Counted from the first letter of the stretch, positions 24,001 to 37,108 are shown. The stretch is DNA of 64,000 bases from Dactylellina haptotyla (GCA_031310005.1 CM062381.1:868001-932000), one strand, 5' to 3'. Numbers and translations: made by a program. Notes: a model not told the origin generated them from the sequence alone.

Positions 24001-25844
24001 GAGAAGACAGAAGAGCCTGCAGCTCCGGAAACCGATGCTGATCTCGAAGTCAAGGTTCCCACTCCTACTAGCATAACTGCTGGAAATGAAGTTACCGAAC
24101 TCCTTGATGCTGCCGAAAAAGAAATTGAGGGCGAAGTTCCACAGAAGAAGAAGTCCGAACCAATCAAACTCTCCACGGAGGAACTTCTGTCTAAACGTAA
24201 GTTTCGCCTTTTTTTCGGAATAAACTATGGTATTATTGCTAATAGCATTTAGACTCTGGTCTGCTCGTATTCAAGGTTCACGATGTCGATTTATCCGAAA
24301 AAGACTGTTACCTGCAGGTCATGATGGACGATTTCCTGTTCCCATCGTTCATATCGTCTAAGATCAGATCCAGGCGAGGCAAAGTCGACGAAATCGGTGA
24401 TGCTTTTGTCAGAGAGCTCGAATTCTCGAGGGTCACTTTGCGGCTTGTTGAACACCACAAAGACAAGGCGGACAAGGACGATATTATTGCAGAATTGAAG
24501 GGCAATACCGCTACTATTTTGCGACAATGTCTTCATAAGCCTACCGTCCTCACTATGAAGGGTAAGGAGGGCATCAACAAGATCAATGTCACTCTCAGCT
24601 ATATCCCCGTCCAAATGGAACTTGACCCAAGAGAGAGCATGACAAACATGGGAACTCTTCGTGTTGACATCTTGGACGGTCAGGATCTTCCGGCTGCTGA
24701 TAGCAACGGAAAGAGTGACCCTTATGTTGTTTTCGAGCTCAACGGAGAAAAAGTTTTCAAGACCGAAGTGCAGAAGAAGACATTACATCCGGCATGGAAT
24801 GAGTTCTTCACCGTCCAAATTCCGTCGAAGGTTGGCGCAGATTTCAAATGCAGAGTTATGGATTGGGATCTTGCTGGCGAGGACGATTTCCTCGGCGCTG
24901 CGACCATCGACTTAACGAAAGTCGAGCCATTCCAGAAGAGCGTTGCTACTGTGCCCCTTGACGGAAAGTCTGGCTCGATCCGTATGGCCTTTGTCTTCAC
25001 TCCCAACTACGTCGTTCGTCAACGCCACACTACCGCAACTTTCCACGGCTCCTTCGCTGTCCCCGGTAAGATTGTTACGAACGTCGCTGGTGCGCCAATC
25101 AAGGGAATTACAAAGGTCGGAGGCGGTGTGCTCAAGGGTGCTACATTCCTTGGAAAGAACGTGCTCGGACGTGGCAAGAAGGATAAAGAGGAGAGGGAGA
25201 GCATTGATGATTCTCCTAGCGCTCCTCCTCCTCCAGTCAATACTCTCGCTCCAAGTGCCACCATAACCGCTCCCCCGGAGCCACTCGATGACGGTCGTAG
25301 CAGCGGTACTTCTTCGCCTCCTAGATTGAAAACCCCGAACAGAGATTCCACCGCCAGCTTGAACCCCTTCGGCAGCCACAGAAGCCAAAAGAGCATCAGC
25401 GGCGCCAGCATTCTCCCAGAAACCGGAACTGCTCAGATCATCCTTGTCAAGGCAACTGGATACAAGGACGGTCAGAAGCTTTATGTCCATGTCTTCCCTC
25501 AGGGCAAGGATAAACATATCATCAAGAGCTCGACCGAGAAAGTCAACGGCGGCTCCGTGGCATGGCATAACGATGAGAGAGCCGAGCTTCAATGCACCCC
25601 GGATATGGCATTCAAGGTTCAGCTATGGGATGATACCCATAAGTTTAGGAAAGATGACATTGTCGGCGAGGGTCTTCTGATCCTGAGCGAGAACCCAACT
25701 CCAACGGAGACCACGATCCAACTCGGCCAGGGCAGCGTCACGTTCAGGACGAGCTTCAGACAACATGATGAAGACAGACCGGGCTCGCGACACGCCGGCA
25801 GGAAGAGTTTCTTCAGCCGTAGCAGGAACAACAGTCCGCCATAG
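21033..25844 (+). CDS. tricalbin-like ER-plasma membrane tether (SMP and five C2 domains)
   Basis: Five exons (21033-21257, 21360-21419, 21556-21811, 21875-24196, 24253-25844) join in frame to 1484 residues. A Pro-rich, disordered N-terminus leads to WLEKRLDDKFFGDWYHNAG (about 168-187) and a hairpin membrane segment (about 187-215). A lipid-transfer SMP domain follows (roughly 235-450). Five C2 domains start near residues 463, 609, 746, 1088 and 1349. Several keep the calcium-type SDPYV or PDPYV motif (first, third and fourth), while the second and fifth have lost it. Tricalbins hold cortical ER to the plasma membrane and move lipids between them. The tail after the fourth C2 is Pro/Ser-rich. 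The third intron (21812-21874) begins with GC, not GT: only the AG|GCAAGT donor restores the conserved GDWYHN. The ATG was chosen as the first in frame. Confidence 0.93.
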
Positions 25845-28432
25845 AGTGGTGGGCCGTTTCGGAATTTCAGTCTGAGCAATGTCATGGCGAGATCGCCGGA
25901 CACTCCCAGAGGTGGTAGTATTGATAAGAGGAGGACCAGTACAAAGTCGATTGATTAAGGCGAGCTTGGTTGTGACGTAAGCTCTATCGTTCTTTAGGAG
26001 TTACTTTCACTTCTTTTTTTCTTTCATTTCATTTATGGGTATTCTGTATCCTTGCGTATAAGCATTTTCTATGTTCTGAAATACCCGGTTGCATGCTTCT
26101 TTCTTTCTTCTTTCTTTTTTTCACAAAGTGTTTTTGCTTCAAGCATTCAAAATTTTCACTCGTACACATTATCCTTTTCGCAAAAAAAAGCTCTTGGAGT
26201 GCCGTCTCTACTTGTGTTTTTTCATGCGTATAATACGAACACGGAGAAGTCCTTTTCTTACTATCGTCCAGCTTAATTCTCTAGCTATCTAGCCTTCAGC
26301 CTTCTTTGTTCACTTTGCTTAAATGTCTTTTTAAGTTCATGAGCACACACATGACAATAGTATTTCATGAAGTACAAATTAGCTTGAATTTTAAAAACTT
26401 GAAAATATATTTTTTATTGAGTAATCGCGTAATCCCGTACGCCTCGGCTGCGCACGAGACCTGGGGCGGTGGGCCCGTTGGTTCAACCCCATTAGTTTTG
26501 TCGATTGAATCCGTGATTGGCTGTGTGGTCGCACAGGGAAAAAGTTTGAATGCATATCCTCAGCCCTAAGCATATTGCGTAGGATCCGAATGCGTAGTAC
26601 CAAAATGACTTCAGGCCGTAATATACTGACGAAACATTAACGTTTTTTGGACAGAAAAAAATGAGTAAGGAAACATATATTAATAGAGAGGCAGGAAGGT
26701 GAGACGGTATTATTCAACAGAAAATATGGAGCTTCGTTCGGGGCAGCACTTCCCTTGCATGCGTTCCCGCGACGGCATGCCGAATTTGAATCGTTGAGGT
26801 GGTGCACATGGTGTTGCTGCGGTGCACGAGCGGGCGGGTTGGAGAAGCAGATGCATCCGCCGGGCGAGTTAGCTTTAATCCACAGCTGGCGGTCGATGCA
26901 ACCTTGGGATGTGAATGTATCGAAAACTATCTTCGTGATATCGTGATACGGTAATTTCAGACCTCCATCAAGACTTCAGAATATCAGTTCAATCAATCCC
27001 TCACTCAATCAATCGCAGGGCGAGTGCTCCCTCGATCATATGCGTATTGATAATCAAAGGATCCGGCTAGCCATTGCCGCCCAGAACCAGAAGAAGTTTA
27101 GCGAGCCAACCACAATCCTGTCAGCGACGTCTCGTCTCGACCCAGCGTGCTTCATGCACGATAGGATCTTCCCCCATGTTCGACGCAAGGTCGTGGGTTT
27201 TCTGGTACTCCCCTTCGGGCAAAGTAACAATAATGATAATAAATTTTCGACTTTTTTTTTCCCTTGTGCCGTCCCGCTGACTTATCAGAGAGCTTTTAGG
27301 CCAGAACAAGGCCAGAGCAAGGCATCGCAACCCCACTTCAAGGGCAGGCAAAAGTGTGCAGGTGACAGTTCGTATTTTGACTAGAGCTCTGCGGATCCCA
27401 TATCTAATCCTCGATTATGGTACCCATCTCGACTAGTCTGCAAAATCGGATGTCCTGCTCAGGTATATCTACGCCTCAATCGCTGTCGCCCTCTACAAAG
27501 GCGAAACCGCCAGACCGCCACCTTGAGAATGCTGCTACCAAAACCCGGAAAGACTAACAAGTGAGTATTCTCAAGTCTCACGACACCTGGCCAGCTGGAA
27601 GGACGAATACATGACGATACACGGGAAAGCCCCGTTTGGGAAGAGAGAGGGAGGGAGAAAGAGAAAACGCTGAGGTTGGAGCGAAGCAGAGCAGGCGACA
27701 CTTTCGAGCAATCCGCGGAACATGTATAGTCCGCTGCCAAAGCTATTATTCACTCGGATACTTATCTACTTGTCAGATCTTGGCTAGTCTTTTCAACTGC
27801 CTGCCACCCTTGCCCTGCACGGGAAGGCTCTTTGACCTGCAAGGCTAAGGCTGGCTGGGGCTGGATGCTGGATGCTGGATGCTGGATGCTTAATTTGCGG
27901 ACTTCGGCCGCAATCCCATTGCATCCTGCGTCCCATGTTGGAAAAAGTAGACCCGCTAAGGTGAAAAGTTCAAAGATGTTCCATGTTCCGCACCACATGA
28001 CAGGCCGCTCCAATTGGTTTAAATAGCTTCGGTTAGCAACTTCTCACAGCGGAAGCAAGAAAAGATTCTGACTGGCCATTTTGCCATCCCAATCGTTAAT
28101 CGAACTATTGAAATTGCCTGAGAGCTATCGTCGGCAGAGAGGACACTTAAGCCTCTGCCTAGCTAGACCGACCGTTTATACATTCGTACAGGCTTTTCCG
28201 AAAGCAACTCTCCATTTCAAACCGTATTCTGAAGCTAACCGGCCGCGGTTTATTTTGCTTCGCTTTTCCTTTGAACATTTTTTTCTCTTTTGATCAGCTA
28301 AAACCCGAGCTGTTGTATTTATAACCACAACAACAACACTCTCTCCAAAATCTTTCATCTTTTCTTGGCCATCATTCATCCCTATGAGATTTTGAGAGAT
28401 TAGGCCATAAATAAACGTGGAAGACAGTAAAG
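25845..28432. other. intergenic region between tricalbin and MFS transporter genes
   Basis: No frame here has a recognisable domain. The first 500 bases are T-rich and are probably the tricalbin 3' UTR. A heptamer tandem repeat lies at 27861-27890. Around 26440-26500 there is a short GC-rich stretch with a sequence resembling a tRNA B box (GGTTCAACCCC), but no cloverleaf can be folded round it. The last 200 bases before 28433 are likely promoter and leader of the transporter gene. Confidence 0.45.
27861..27890 (+). repeat. heptamer tandem repeat, CTGGATG x4
   Basis: Four head-to-tail perfect copies of CTGGATG (27861-27888) are followed by CT. The unit length is not a multiple of three and the repeat lies outside any called gene, so it is a simple minisatellite. 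Confidence 0.8.
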
Positions 28433-30372
28433 ATGGCGAAGATGTCTTCTGATGAAAACGCACCCCTGATAGTTCGCGAACAGGAACGCCTCAAGCCGAG
28501 GTTACCAGTCAAACAGTTAAGCGTCCTTGGTATGGCCGCCACTATAACCCTCCGTGCTATGCGTATACAACTCGGAATTGCTAATTTTATATGGCTTTGA
28601 TGCAGTAATATGTCGTTTAGCAGAGCCGATGTGCTTAACAAGCATCCTCTCCTACCTGCCGCAAATGATCCGTAGCTTTGGAGTCCCGGAGGCGGATGTT
28701 GGCTTCTGGGTCGGTACGTCTTTTCCTCCCAAGACAAAGATATACATGCATCAGAAAGCTTAATAGAATATTATGCTAACACTTCTTTCTTTCAGGAATT
28801 ACCGCATCTTCTTTCTCTGTGGCGCAGATGATGACGGGTATCCTTTGGGGCAGACTCAGTGACAGAGTCGGGCGCAAACCTATCATCCTTTCCGGCATCC
28901 TGGGCATGCTCACCTCTGTCGTCGTCTTCGGTTTCTCTTCCAGTATTGCCATGGCTATGATATCACGATTATGTATTGGCCTCCTGAACGGAAACGTAGG
29001 AATCCTGAGAACCGTCGTCGCTGAACTTGTTCCCGAGAGAGAACTCCAACCGCAAGCATTCAGTCTTCTTCCTTTGACTTGGAGCATAGGCAGTATTGCT
29101 GGTCCAATAATAGGCGGGTTCCTAAGTGAACCTGCGAAGAAATATCCCATTCTGTTCCCAAAAGATAGTTTCTTCGACCACCACCCATTCGCTCTGCCGA
29201 ATCTATTCACCGCTGCCATTCTATTCAGCGCATTCGTATTTGGCGCGCTCTTCCTTGACGAGACTTTGGTTGGCCAACGACACCGATACGACCCAGGACG
29301 TGAAGTCGGAAAGAAGATTGAATCCTGCTTGAGCTCCTTCTTCAGCTGCCTTCGTGGTAGCGAAGATGAAGACGGCAAAGATGATACCCACAAGTCATCC
29401 GCGATCAGAACCACGGACGAGGAAACCACTCTCCTCAGCCCCCCTCCAAATACATACTCCACCATGCCTCCACCATCCACCCAGCCGAAAACTCACCAGC
29501 CCTCTCATCCCCATCACACCCATCCGAACACCCCTCTCCCCTGGAATCAAGTCCTAACCCCGCAATCCGTCTACAACATCCTCGTCTACTTCCTAATAGC
29601 AATCCACGTCGTCTCCTACGACTCCATCCTCCCCGTCTTCCTCTCCTCTTCCCCTCCCAATTCCCAAAACCCAATCCACCTCCCCCACCACATCCCCGGC
29701 GGCTTCGGCCTTAACACTTCCCAAATCGGCCTGATCTACAGCGTGCAAGCCATCATCACCATGCTCCTGCAATTCTACATGTACCCACCCATCGCGCGCT
29801 CCTACGGCAGCGTCAAGCTCCTCGTCTGGAGCGCCTGCATGTTCCCGCTGGTATACCTGTTAACCCCCTACACCCTCGCCATCCCCTCCGCACGCTGGAC
29901 CTACGCCGTCTGGACCGTCATCGTGCTCATCAAATCCATCACGGGTGTGTTCGCCTTCACCAGTTCGACAATATTAATCACCAACACCGCATCTTCCATC
30001 CGCGTACTAGGCACGTTGAACGGATTCGCGACATCCGTAGCCGCAATGGGTAGAGCGGTCGGACCGAGTACCTTTGGATGGTTGTTCAGTATCGGGCAGA
30101 AAGGAGACGTGACGATAATCCCCTGGGTAGGGCTAACTATAGTGTCGGCTCTGATGTGGATCTGGCTGCCGAAATTAGTCGAGGGCAAGGGATTAGAGGG
30201 CGAGGAGAGCAGTGAGAGCGAAAGTGAAGAGGACGAGGATATGGCGACGGTCATATTCGTTGAACCGACAATCGATGAAATCGACGGAGAGAACAGACGG
30301 TCGCGGAGGGATAGTACGGCCAAAGTCGCGAGAACGAGGCGGTTGAGTATGGGGAGTGTGAACGAGCAGTAG
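28433..30372 (+). CDS. MFS transporter with His-rich central loop (zinc-facilitator-like)
   Basis: Three exons (28433-28529, 28606-28713, 28796-30372) join in frame to 593 residues; introns are 76 and 82 bases. Two sets of about six helices flank a long cytoplasmic loop. Motif A of the major facilitator superfamily is clear at about 87-97, GRLSDRVGRKP. The early block LPQMIRSFGVPEADVGFWVG is typical of the fungal and plant group that includes yeast YCR023C and the zinc-induced-facilitator-like proteins. The central loop (about 235-320) is Ser/Pro-rich and holds HQPSHPHHTHP at 302-312. The C-terminal tail is acidic and then basic. Substrate is not shown by sequence: metal ions bound to organic ligands, or drugs, are both possible for this group. 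Sited in a membrane, probably vacuolar or plasma. Confidence 0.88.
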
Positions 30373-31063
30373 AGACTTCTTGCGTTAGACTAAAATACCC
30401 CATACACCTGTTTTTTTTTTTTTTTTTTTTTTTAAAGCTTTTAGATAACAAGATACCGGCTTTTCCAGATTGAGCGTGCATAGCATTAGAAGATTTACTC
30501 TCTTTTTGTTTTCTCTATTTCGAAATCAGACTTTCGCTGAACACAGTTTTCTCTGATTCTTTGCCTTTTTTTTAAATAAAAGCGACGTGTATCTTGTATC
30601 GAGTTGGCGGGTATACTGACCAATGATCTGGATGTTCTAATGTTTATATTTAAAGATATATGATTCGGTGTAAGTAACTTCAGATTGACAATATAAGCTT
30701 TGGTAGTTTTCGGTAATAAGGATAAATACAGATGCTAGGATCTATAGATCACATCGTAAAACTAATTTTTGTTTTTGGGGCACCGATAAAAAAAAATACA
30801 AAAATAAACCCACAAGAAAGGTAACCGAGAGTGAGAATAAGAAAAATACCCAGATGTCCGTCCAAAAATAGAGAGAGAGAGAAAGAAGAAGGAGGCAAGT
30901 CCAAAATAAAAATCGCTGCATCGCAAAGAACGTATGTACTCGTACACCCATCAGGGAATGAAAAGCAGAAAACAAAAAAACGTTGCTAATATCTTACACG
31001 CTCTAGACCTTGATCCTATAATCCGTATGAAGGTAAGGTATATACCCATCGCTGTCTAGCCTT
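30373..31063. other. short convergent spacer with poly-T run
   Basis: This is the 3' side of both the transporter (+) and the transcription factor (-). It is AT-rich with a pure run of 23 T at 30411-30433, 39 bases after the transporter stop. Short hydrophobic frames at 30742-30975 come from the T-rich minus strand and are not called. Confidence 0.5.
30411..30433 (+). repeat. homopolymer run of 23 T
   Basis: A continuous T run lies in the probable 3' UTR of the MFS transporter gene. Its length is likely to vary between isolates and to be error-prone in sequencing. Confidence 0.8.
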
Positions 31064-34000
31064 TCAGCCGGTCCCGTTCGTTTCATAATCGTATACATTC
31101 ATAAACCCCCAGGTGCCGTCCAAATCCCCTCTGACGGGTTGTCCCAGACTCATCAAAGCCATTGCTGGAAAACCCTGTGAATCACCCGCCAGACTTGTCA
31201 TCTGCGTTAGATACTCTTTCCAGTTTTCGCTTGCGCCATACCAGAGCTGGGTGTCGGCTGCTGAGGTATGTGGTATGTAATATTGTGGATGCTGCTGTGG
31301 TTGCTGGGTTTGCTGTTGGTGCTGTTGCTGTTGTTGCTGCTGCTGTTGAGCTGCCGCTGCCGCTGCTAAGGCTGTCGCAGCAGAGTGGACAGCGTCTTGA
31401 GCGCGGAGGTGGGGTGCATCGGCGTATGTAGCCGAGAGGCTCACATGGTTGTTGTGGTTCATTTGCGGGATGGTGTTTACATTTGGGTCGACATAAAGAG
31501 ATGCTTGTTGAGCAGCGCTGATGTGCTGGTCGACTTGAGGTTGTGAGTATGTATAGTGTTTATTTAGGTGTGACATTTGATTCATGGCTGATTGCTGTTG
31601 CTGTAATTCGTGATTACTCGGGGGCGCAAATGTTTTTGTAGATACGCTTGCCCGTCGCTTGGTAGAAGCAGGAGCGTGGAGACTATTGCTGTTACTACCA
31701 GTGTTCGTAGTAGCGAGCCGGCTACCATGGCGTTCTCGCAACATCTTCATTGTTCCTTCCGTCAAAGATACAATGATGTCCCCTAGTTTGTTGTTGCCGC
31801 CTGAATTTATAAATCCCGTTAGCATAAAGTCTTTGCTGCCAAAAAGAATACTCGATACATACCTGATAACTCTCCGAAATCCTTCATCACGCTAGCACTC
31901 AACTCCATGTCTGCCTTCACCCTCGCAATCTCCGTTTGGGTTACGGTTTCTCTCTTTTCCCAGATAGCGAAGAGTATAGTCATGCATGCTAGGAGTGGCA
32001 CGCTGGTAGCATACCACGCCGGATCAAGGTTATGTTCCCTCCGTAGGAGCTCCGTCATCTCCAATATCGTCCGCGACGATTCAACACAAATCGTCAAGTT
32101 ATCGCTACTGAAACTCGGGGATATGGATAAGTTCAAGGAAGGATGTCGGAGAAGAATTCGTAACCTATTAACAACCAAGATATTAGAAAACAACAGCTTA
32201 TAATCGTAGTTATGTCAGCTTGTAGACTTACTCATTATACCACAGCATCAGATTCCCTGCCTGCAGTCTAGATATTATATCCTGACTTGATGGATCATAT
32301 TTCAGATGCGCTGGCAAAGCATCCTTCCAAGCTGTCATCTTGGCCTCAATAGCTTCGACGAGCGGTTGGTATTCACTCTTCGATGGTTTCACCGCGCCGT
32401 AAAGCTTAGTGTGTATGTCAATCGTGAACTCGGCGCATTTGATCAACCCAAATGCAACGTCAAACGAACATCGAGCATCAGCCGGCAGTGGATCCTGCGT
32501 GAACCCTGATTCAGTGATAAACTCGTCCTCGATCCTCTCCGGATACTCGACATCATAGTCGCTAGCGATGACACCAATGGGACGGTTCAGTTTGGCGGAT
32601 ATACCGACGTCTATCGACATACCAGTCCAGAACACTCGTTTTCGCATCTCATCCTCCAAAACGTTCAGGGGTATACCGGCCTTCTCATGCTGCTTCTTAA
32701 GGGACCGGTGGAGTCGCAGTTCGAAAATTGTAGCTGTTGTGATCTTTGAAAGCAGGTAGGCGGGGCCGGGTCGAGCGAACCCTCTTGTGAAAGCTAGAAG
32801 GAAGATCATTGCTTGACAGTCTTCTAGCGTACCTCCGGCAAGAAGCAGGTTGAGAAATGAGAGCGAGAAGTGGTAGTGTCTGAAGGCCCGGGTGAGATCC
32901 GGCTGCTGAGGGGTGTCGACTTTCATTTGGCGTTTGGCGATGAAATACATAGACATTGCCAGGATCATGTGGGTGATGACAAGATGGGCGGGACTGGTTT
33001 TGTAATCGGGGATATCGAACATGCGGTGGAACTCAGCCATGAAGGTCGGTTTGTGGAGAATTGGTAAGTATGGTTGAGTGAAAGCAAAATTCCACTCCAT
33101 CAGCATCAATGCCTCTTCTTTTGAGGGTAGTCCAAGCCGTAGGATCGATGCTGGGGCATACCGGCTGACGCTCATGAGAAAGCTCTGAAGGGAATCATCT
33201 AACGGGTTTGCTTCGGTGAAATCCATTTGGGCGTTTATGGGAATATAGTTCAAACTCCTAGCTGGTTCTGGGATTCCCTGTATATCCGCAATGTCTATCG
33301 AAATACCGAGAACGGAAAGTGCCGATGCACGAGTCGATGTCATGTAGGAGTTTCCCGAGTACATGTTGATATGCTGTGTTCCAGATTTACGAACGAGAAA
33401 TGCAGGGCGTCCATTGGGATCTGGTTCATCCCGGCTAGGTGATCGTGTAGGTTCGCCGTTGACGGGGCTGTTTTCCTTGTGAGGGTTATAGTCCATAGCG
33501 AAGGGGAGTGTATGTTGTTCTAGCTTGACAGATGATTGCTCAGGTGCCTGCCAGTGATCCTTGCTGTCGGTTTGGTTGCTCCACCCTAATGTGGACCCAC
33601 TCGCCGACGAATTTCCATCGTGACTCTGTTTTCCGGGACTGGCCAGACCCCCTGCTTGCAGCAGAGCCTCCATATCTTTAATCTTCGCTTCATAGTCGGC
33701 ACATTTCCTCTCGAGTTGCTCAATATAACCACGTGGAACGGCACGATGGGAGATCCGATCAGTTGTTCTACATTCGGTATTGTTCTGTCTGCATGGGGAG
33801 CATCCGCCAGATAGACCGTCACAACGGATCTTACGTATCTATATCAATATCAAATATTAGCCAAAGTGGGTCTATATATACATCTCAGAAGTATAATACC
33901 ACGCGAGGGTGGAGAGAGGGGATGTTTGTCCTACCTTGCATCTGTCACAAGCCTGACCGGTTCTTGTGGTATTCTGCAGACGTTTTCTGACCGTACGTCC

Positions 34001-34138
34001 AAAGTCATCTTTCCCAGCCGCAGCATTACCCTGGAGGGCCGATGTCGGTTGTGAATTGGAGTTCCCAAGGTCCTCCATGAGTGGTTGAGGAAGTCCTTCG
34101 GCACCGACAGCGACACTAGCCGACCGTTTCAAGGACAT
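31064..34138 (-). CDS. Zn2Cys6 transcription factor with fungal MHR domain and polyQ tail
   Basis: Four exons (34138-33935, 33838-32232, 32164-31863, 31800-31064) join in frame to 949 residues. The binuclear zinc cluster has its six cysteines at 64, 67, 74, 81, 84 and 91 (C-X2-C-X6-C-X6-C-X2-C-X6-C). The first intron falls just after the second cysteine. A linker rich in TTDRISHRAVPRGYIEQLE and a short coiled coil (about 106-130) follow, as in dimerising factors of this class. The fungal middle homology region spans about 280-600 and includes RVFWTGMSIDVGISAKLNRPIG, within which GMSIDVGISAKLNRP is typical. The C-terminal quarter has an Ala run, a Gln/His run (about 855-885) and an aromatic end, probably an activation region. 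The DNA target and regulated pathway are unknown. Sugar-metabolism regulators have similar clusters, but I assign no name. Confidence 0.92.
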
Positions 34139-36998
34139 TTGCTGGATCGATGTGGTGTCGTCCGTATATGTTTGTTATAGACGTGTGTAGCCCACCCCCC
34201 CAAATTTTGAACCCTGTAAGACGACCCACGATGTTGTACTTTTTTTTGTTTTTTTGTTTTTGTCTCCCTCACACTCTTCCACAGGATCTCTAGCTTGGCC
34301 AGTTCGAAATCCCCTAAGGATAAAGCGGGTCTGATATAAGTCTACCGGTCGCTTGATTCCGAGGGCGATTGCCAGAAGAGTATCATGGGAGGACAGTGTT
34401 CAGGTGAGTGGAACTAGCCAGGTCGTCTGTTGAGCGAGGCGTCTCGCTTCTCACTTTTTCTCGTTTCCTTCCGGACGGTGGTAACAGTTGGGGTTGGGAG
34501 TGCTTATCGGTAAGTACCTAGCCCCTTCTCAGCGCAACAGCAAGGGTTAACAATGTATGTGCAACGAAACGGGTTCACAACCGGCCAAAGAGGCTACTGC
34601 CTCGCCGTAGTGCGTGGGACAGGGAACAAGGGACCAAAGGACCGAACAATCAGAAAAAGTTGGGAAAGAGTAGCGAAATATGCAGATTGGCAGGTGCCCG
34701 AGGTGGAGAACACACGAAAATCCGATGATGGGCAGTGGCAGCAGCTGGTCGGAGGAGGAAGAGATGAGAGAGGGAAAAGAGAAGCACCGTATGTCTCGCG
34801 ATCCAAGTCCTGGCCAACCTACATGTACGAATGAGACAGAGGCTACTCCCTTTCCGCCTAGGCTCTGGGAGGTGGCTTCAAGGACCTGGGTTCCAGGCCA
34901 CAAGGCCTAGGTTTAGCTCCAGAGCGTGCTTTAGGTAAAAGCTTATACCTTCCGAACTCTAACCTACTGTTGGCGTCCGTATTCATACTGCAGACCGCCG
35001 ATTATGTAAGGTTTAGGGTGGAGAGCTGGCAGTTATAAACTGTAAATGGGAATGCCCCCCAGCACCCCTCGGCCGGAGATAAGTTCCAGACCAAGCTGCG
35101 AAATGGGGCGGAGCTGACAGGAGTGGGGATGTATTGTGACATGACGATGGCCCCGAGGGAGGCGGTGTGGAGTAGTAAATACGGGGTATCGATACAAATT
35201 TGCAAGTGTTTGGCCAGATGTAGTCTTTTTTATGAGGGGGGATTATTTCTCAAATTGTCTGAAAAGCATGCATTGAGCGAAGGGGGTACGTTTGAAGGTT
35301 AACGTTAACATGTGCTTGAAGGCAAGGAATAGGAATAAAGAAAACTGGGAAGCGAGCCAGCTAGCCCAAGTGAGGGCGAGAGAATAGGGCAGTGAGAGAC
35401 AGAAGAGAGAAAATTCGAGAAAAGGGGCGGGGTCGTGGAGCAGATCGCGGGTCTATTTCCATAGACGGTGCAGGAGTGGCTGGAAGCCAGAAAAGCGAAT
35501 CCGCACGTTGGACAAGGTGGAGCAAAAAGGGAGGAGAGCACAGAGGAGCCACCAATTTCTCGCCTGTCCCAGGAATCCGGGACTGACAAGACCAGGGCAA
35601 GAGGAGTCCGGAAATGTGACAGCAATTCCAGTCAATCAGCGATTATATTTGCGGGCCATCACGTCTCAATAACGCGGTAGACGGGGCTCTTTTGGACAGC
35701 CGAACTGCTGCCACGGAAGATGCCGGGGCAGAGTGTCGATGGCAAGTTCCATGCGCAACGTCAAAATTCGCCGGTCGAACACCGTAGAAAACAAACCCAC
35801 AGCAGCAGCGAAGGGGGCAGGAAAACAAGCCTTAACGTTAACTCGAAGGGCCGCAACCGAAAATCCCGTACCTTAATTAGCTATGTGGCCCCAGATCGAA
35901 GAGGCGACGTGGAAATCTACGATATAGAAAGGCGCAGACGACGCTGGCAGTACAGAGTGAGATCGATTGAGTATCTTAAGAATATATTATTGACCGATTG
36001 AGCCGAGAAGCGAGAGAAGTGAGGAAGCAGGATACACAGCCGATGAGTAAGACAAGAGGGCAGGACTTAATAGATATAGATGCTGCTGCTGCATGCACTG
36101 ATAGTTAATAACAAGAGAAAATAAAATAAATAGGTATCAAATTAGGGTGCGCCGCCCGTAGCCTCACTTCCTTCCTGACTGCTGGGCCTCCAGCCTTGAC
36201 TGCCTGTCTGCTCTCAGCTGGGGTTCGAGGGAGCGACGAGAAACACGGTAAAGGGTACTGGCCTATCCTCTTTCTTCTTTTCTTCCTCGAATGCAGACGC
36301 ACGTCCCGGGGGGGAAGCACATTGGAAGGGAGCTGGAATGCCACCGGCCTTGCTCGTTCGAAAAGGACAACCCCAAAACGCTCTAAACAAACCTACCGAC
36401 CCGCACGGACGCCATACGTACGCTCGTTACCCTTGATGCGACCTTTTTTTTCTCTCACGAAATTTCCCCAAGGAAAATTCGTTCCCAACCGTTAGAATCG
36501 AAAATCCTGTTTTGGGCGTGTCGAGGGGGGCGAAAAAGCCAACGCCGGTCTAGGCTAAGCTTCTCCGTGTCAACAGCCCCAAAACCCCCGCTGATACCCA
36601 CCACCTCCGTCCACCACCAGTAGCAGGAGAGAGTTCCGACTTCAACACGGAAAAAGAAATCGCTAGAGGCAGAAGCCTTAGAAGATCCGCTTTTCTGCAG
36701 AAATCGCCAGCTGGAGACGAGATCTGTCCCGATTCCCCGGAACCCGATACGAGGCGCATTCTGCAGTATCACAAGCCATTTCAGACCCATCTGCCCCATT
36801 TTCATTTGACAACTCTCAGCCGCAGCCTTCCGCCCGCGCGCTTAGATCGCTTACAGCTGCGTTGCGCCGACGTCGAGACCCGACGATCTCCGCGGATCCT
36901 GTGTCCACCTGCCAACACGATGAACCCTCCCCAATCCAATCCCCGCAGACATGTCCGCATAGGCACCCGGCCACATTCCCATTACCATTACGACCACC
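34139..36998. other. intergenic region, divergent promoters of TF and cgi121
   Basis: This 2.9 kb spacer separates the divergent transcription factor gene (-) and cgi121 (+). Frames in it (34547-34910, 35305-35680, 36455-36805) are on both strands and have no domain signatures. Long leaders are common for fungal regulators, so part may be the 5' UTR of the factor gene. Two upstream ATGs before cgi121 are noted separately. Confidence 0.45.
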
Positions 36999-37108
36999 AT
37001 GCCGACGACGCTCGCCCTCGCCCATCTCCCCCCCTCCTACAAGCTCCACATCGCCCTCTTCGACTCTGTCACCAATGCCGCCCATCTCCACTCCCAGCTC
37101 CTCGCTAA
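36920..37108 (+). promoter_or_regulatory. upstream ATGs overlapping the cgi121 start
   Basis: An ATG at 36920 opens a frame of 62 codons that ends at 37108, overlapping the cgi121 start (36999) in another frame. A second ATG at 36951 opens a three-codon frame that stops at 36962. If the mRNA begins upstream of 36920 both would reduce translation of cgi121. If it begins after 36951 neither is transcribed. The cgi121 ATG itself has a good context (ACC before it). Confidence 0.35.

Noticed and set aside
26470-26500. tRNA B-box-like GGTTCAACCCC in a GC-rich patch
   Set aside because: The T arm does not pair and no matching acceptor stem exists.
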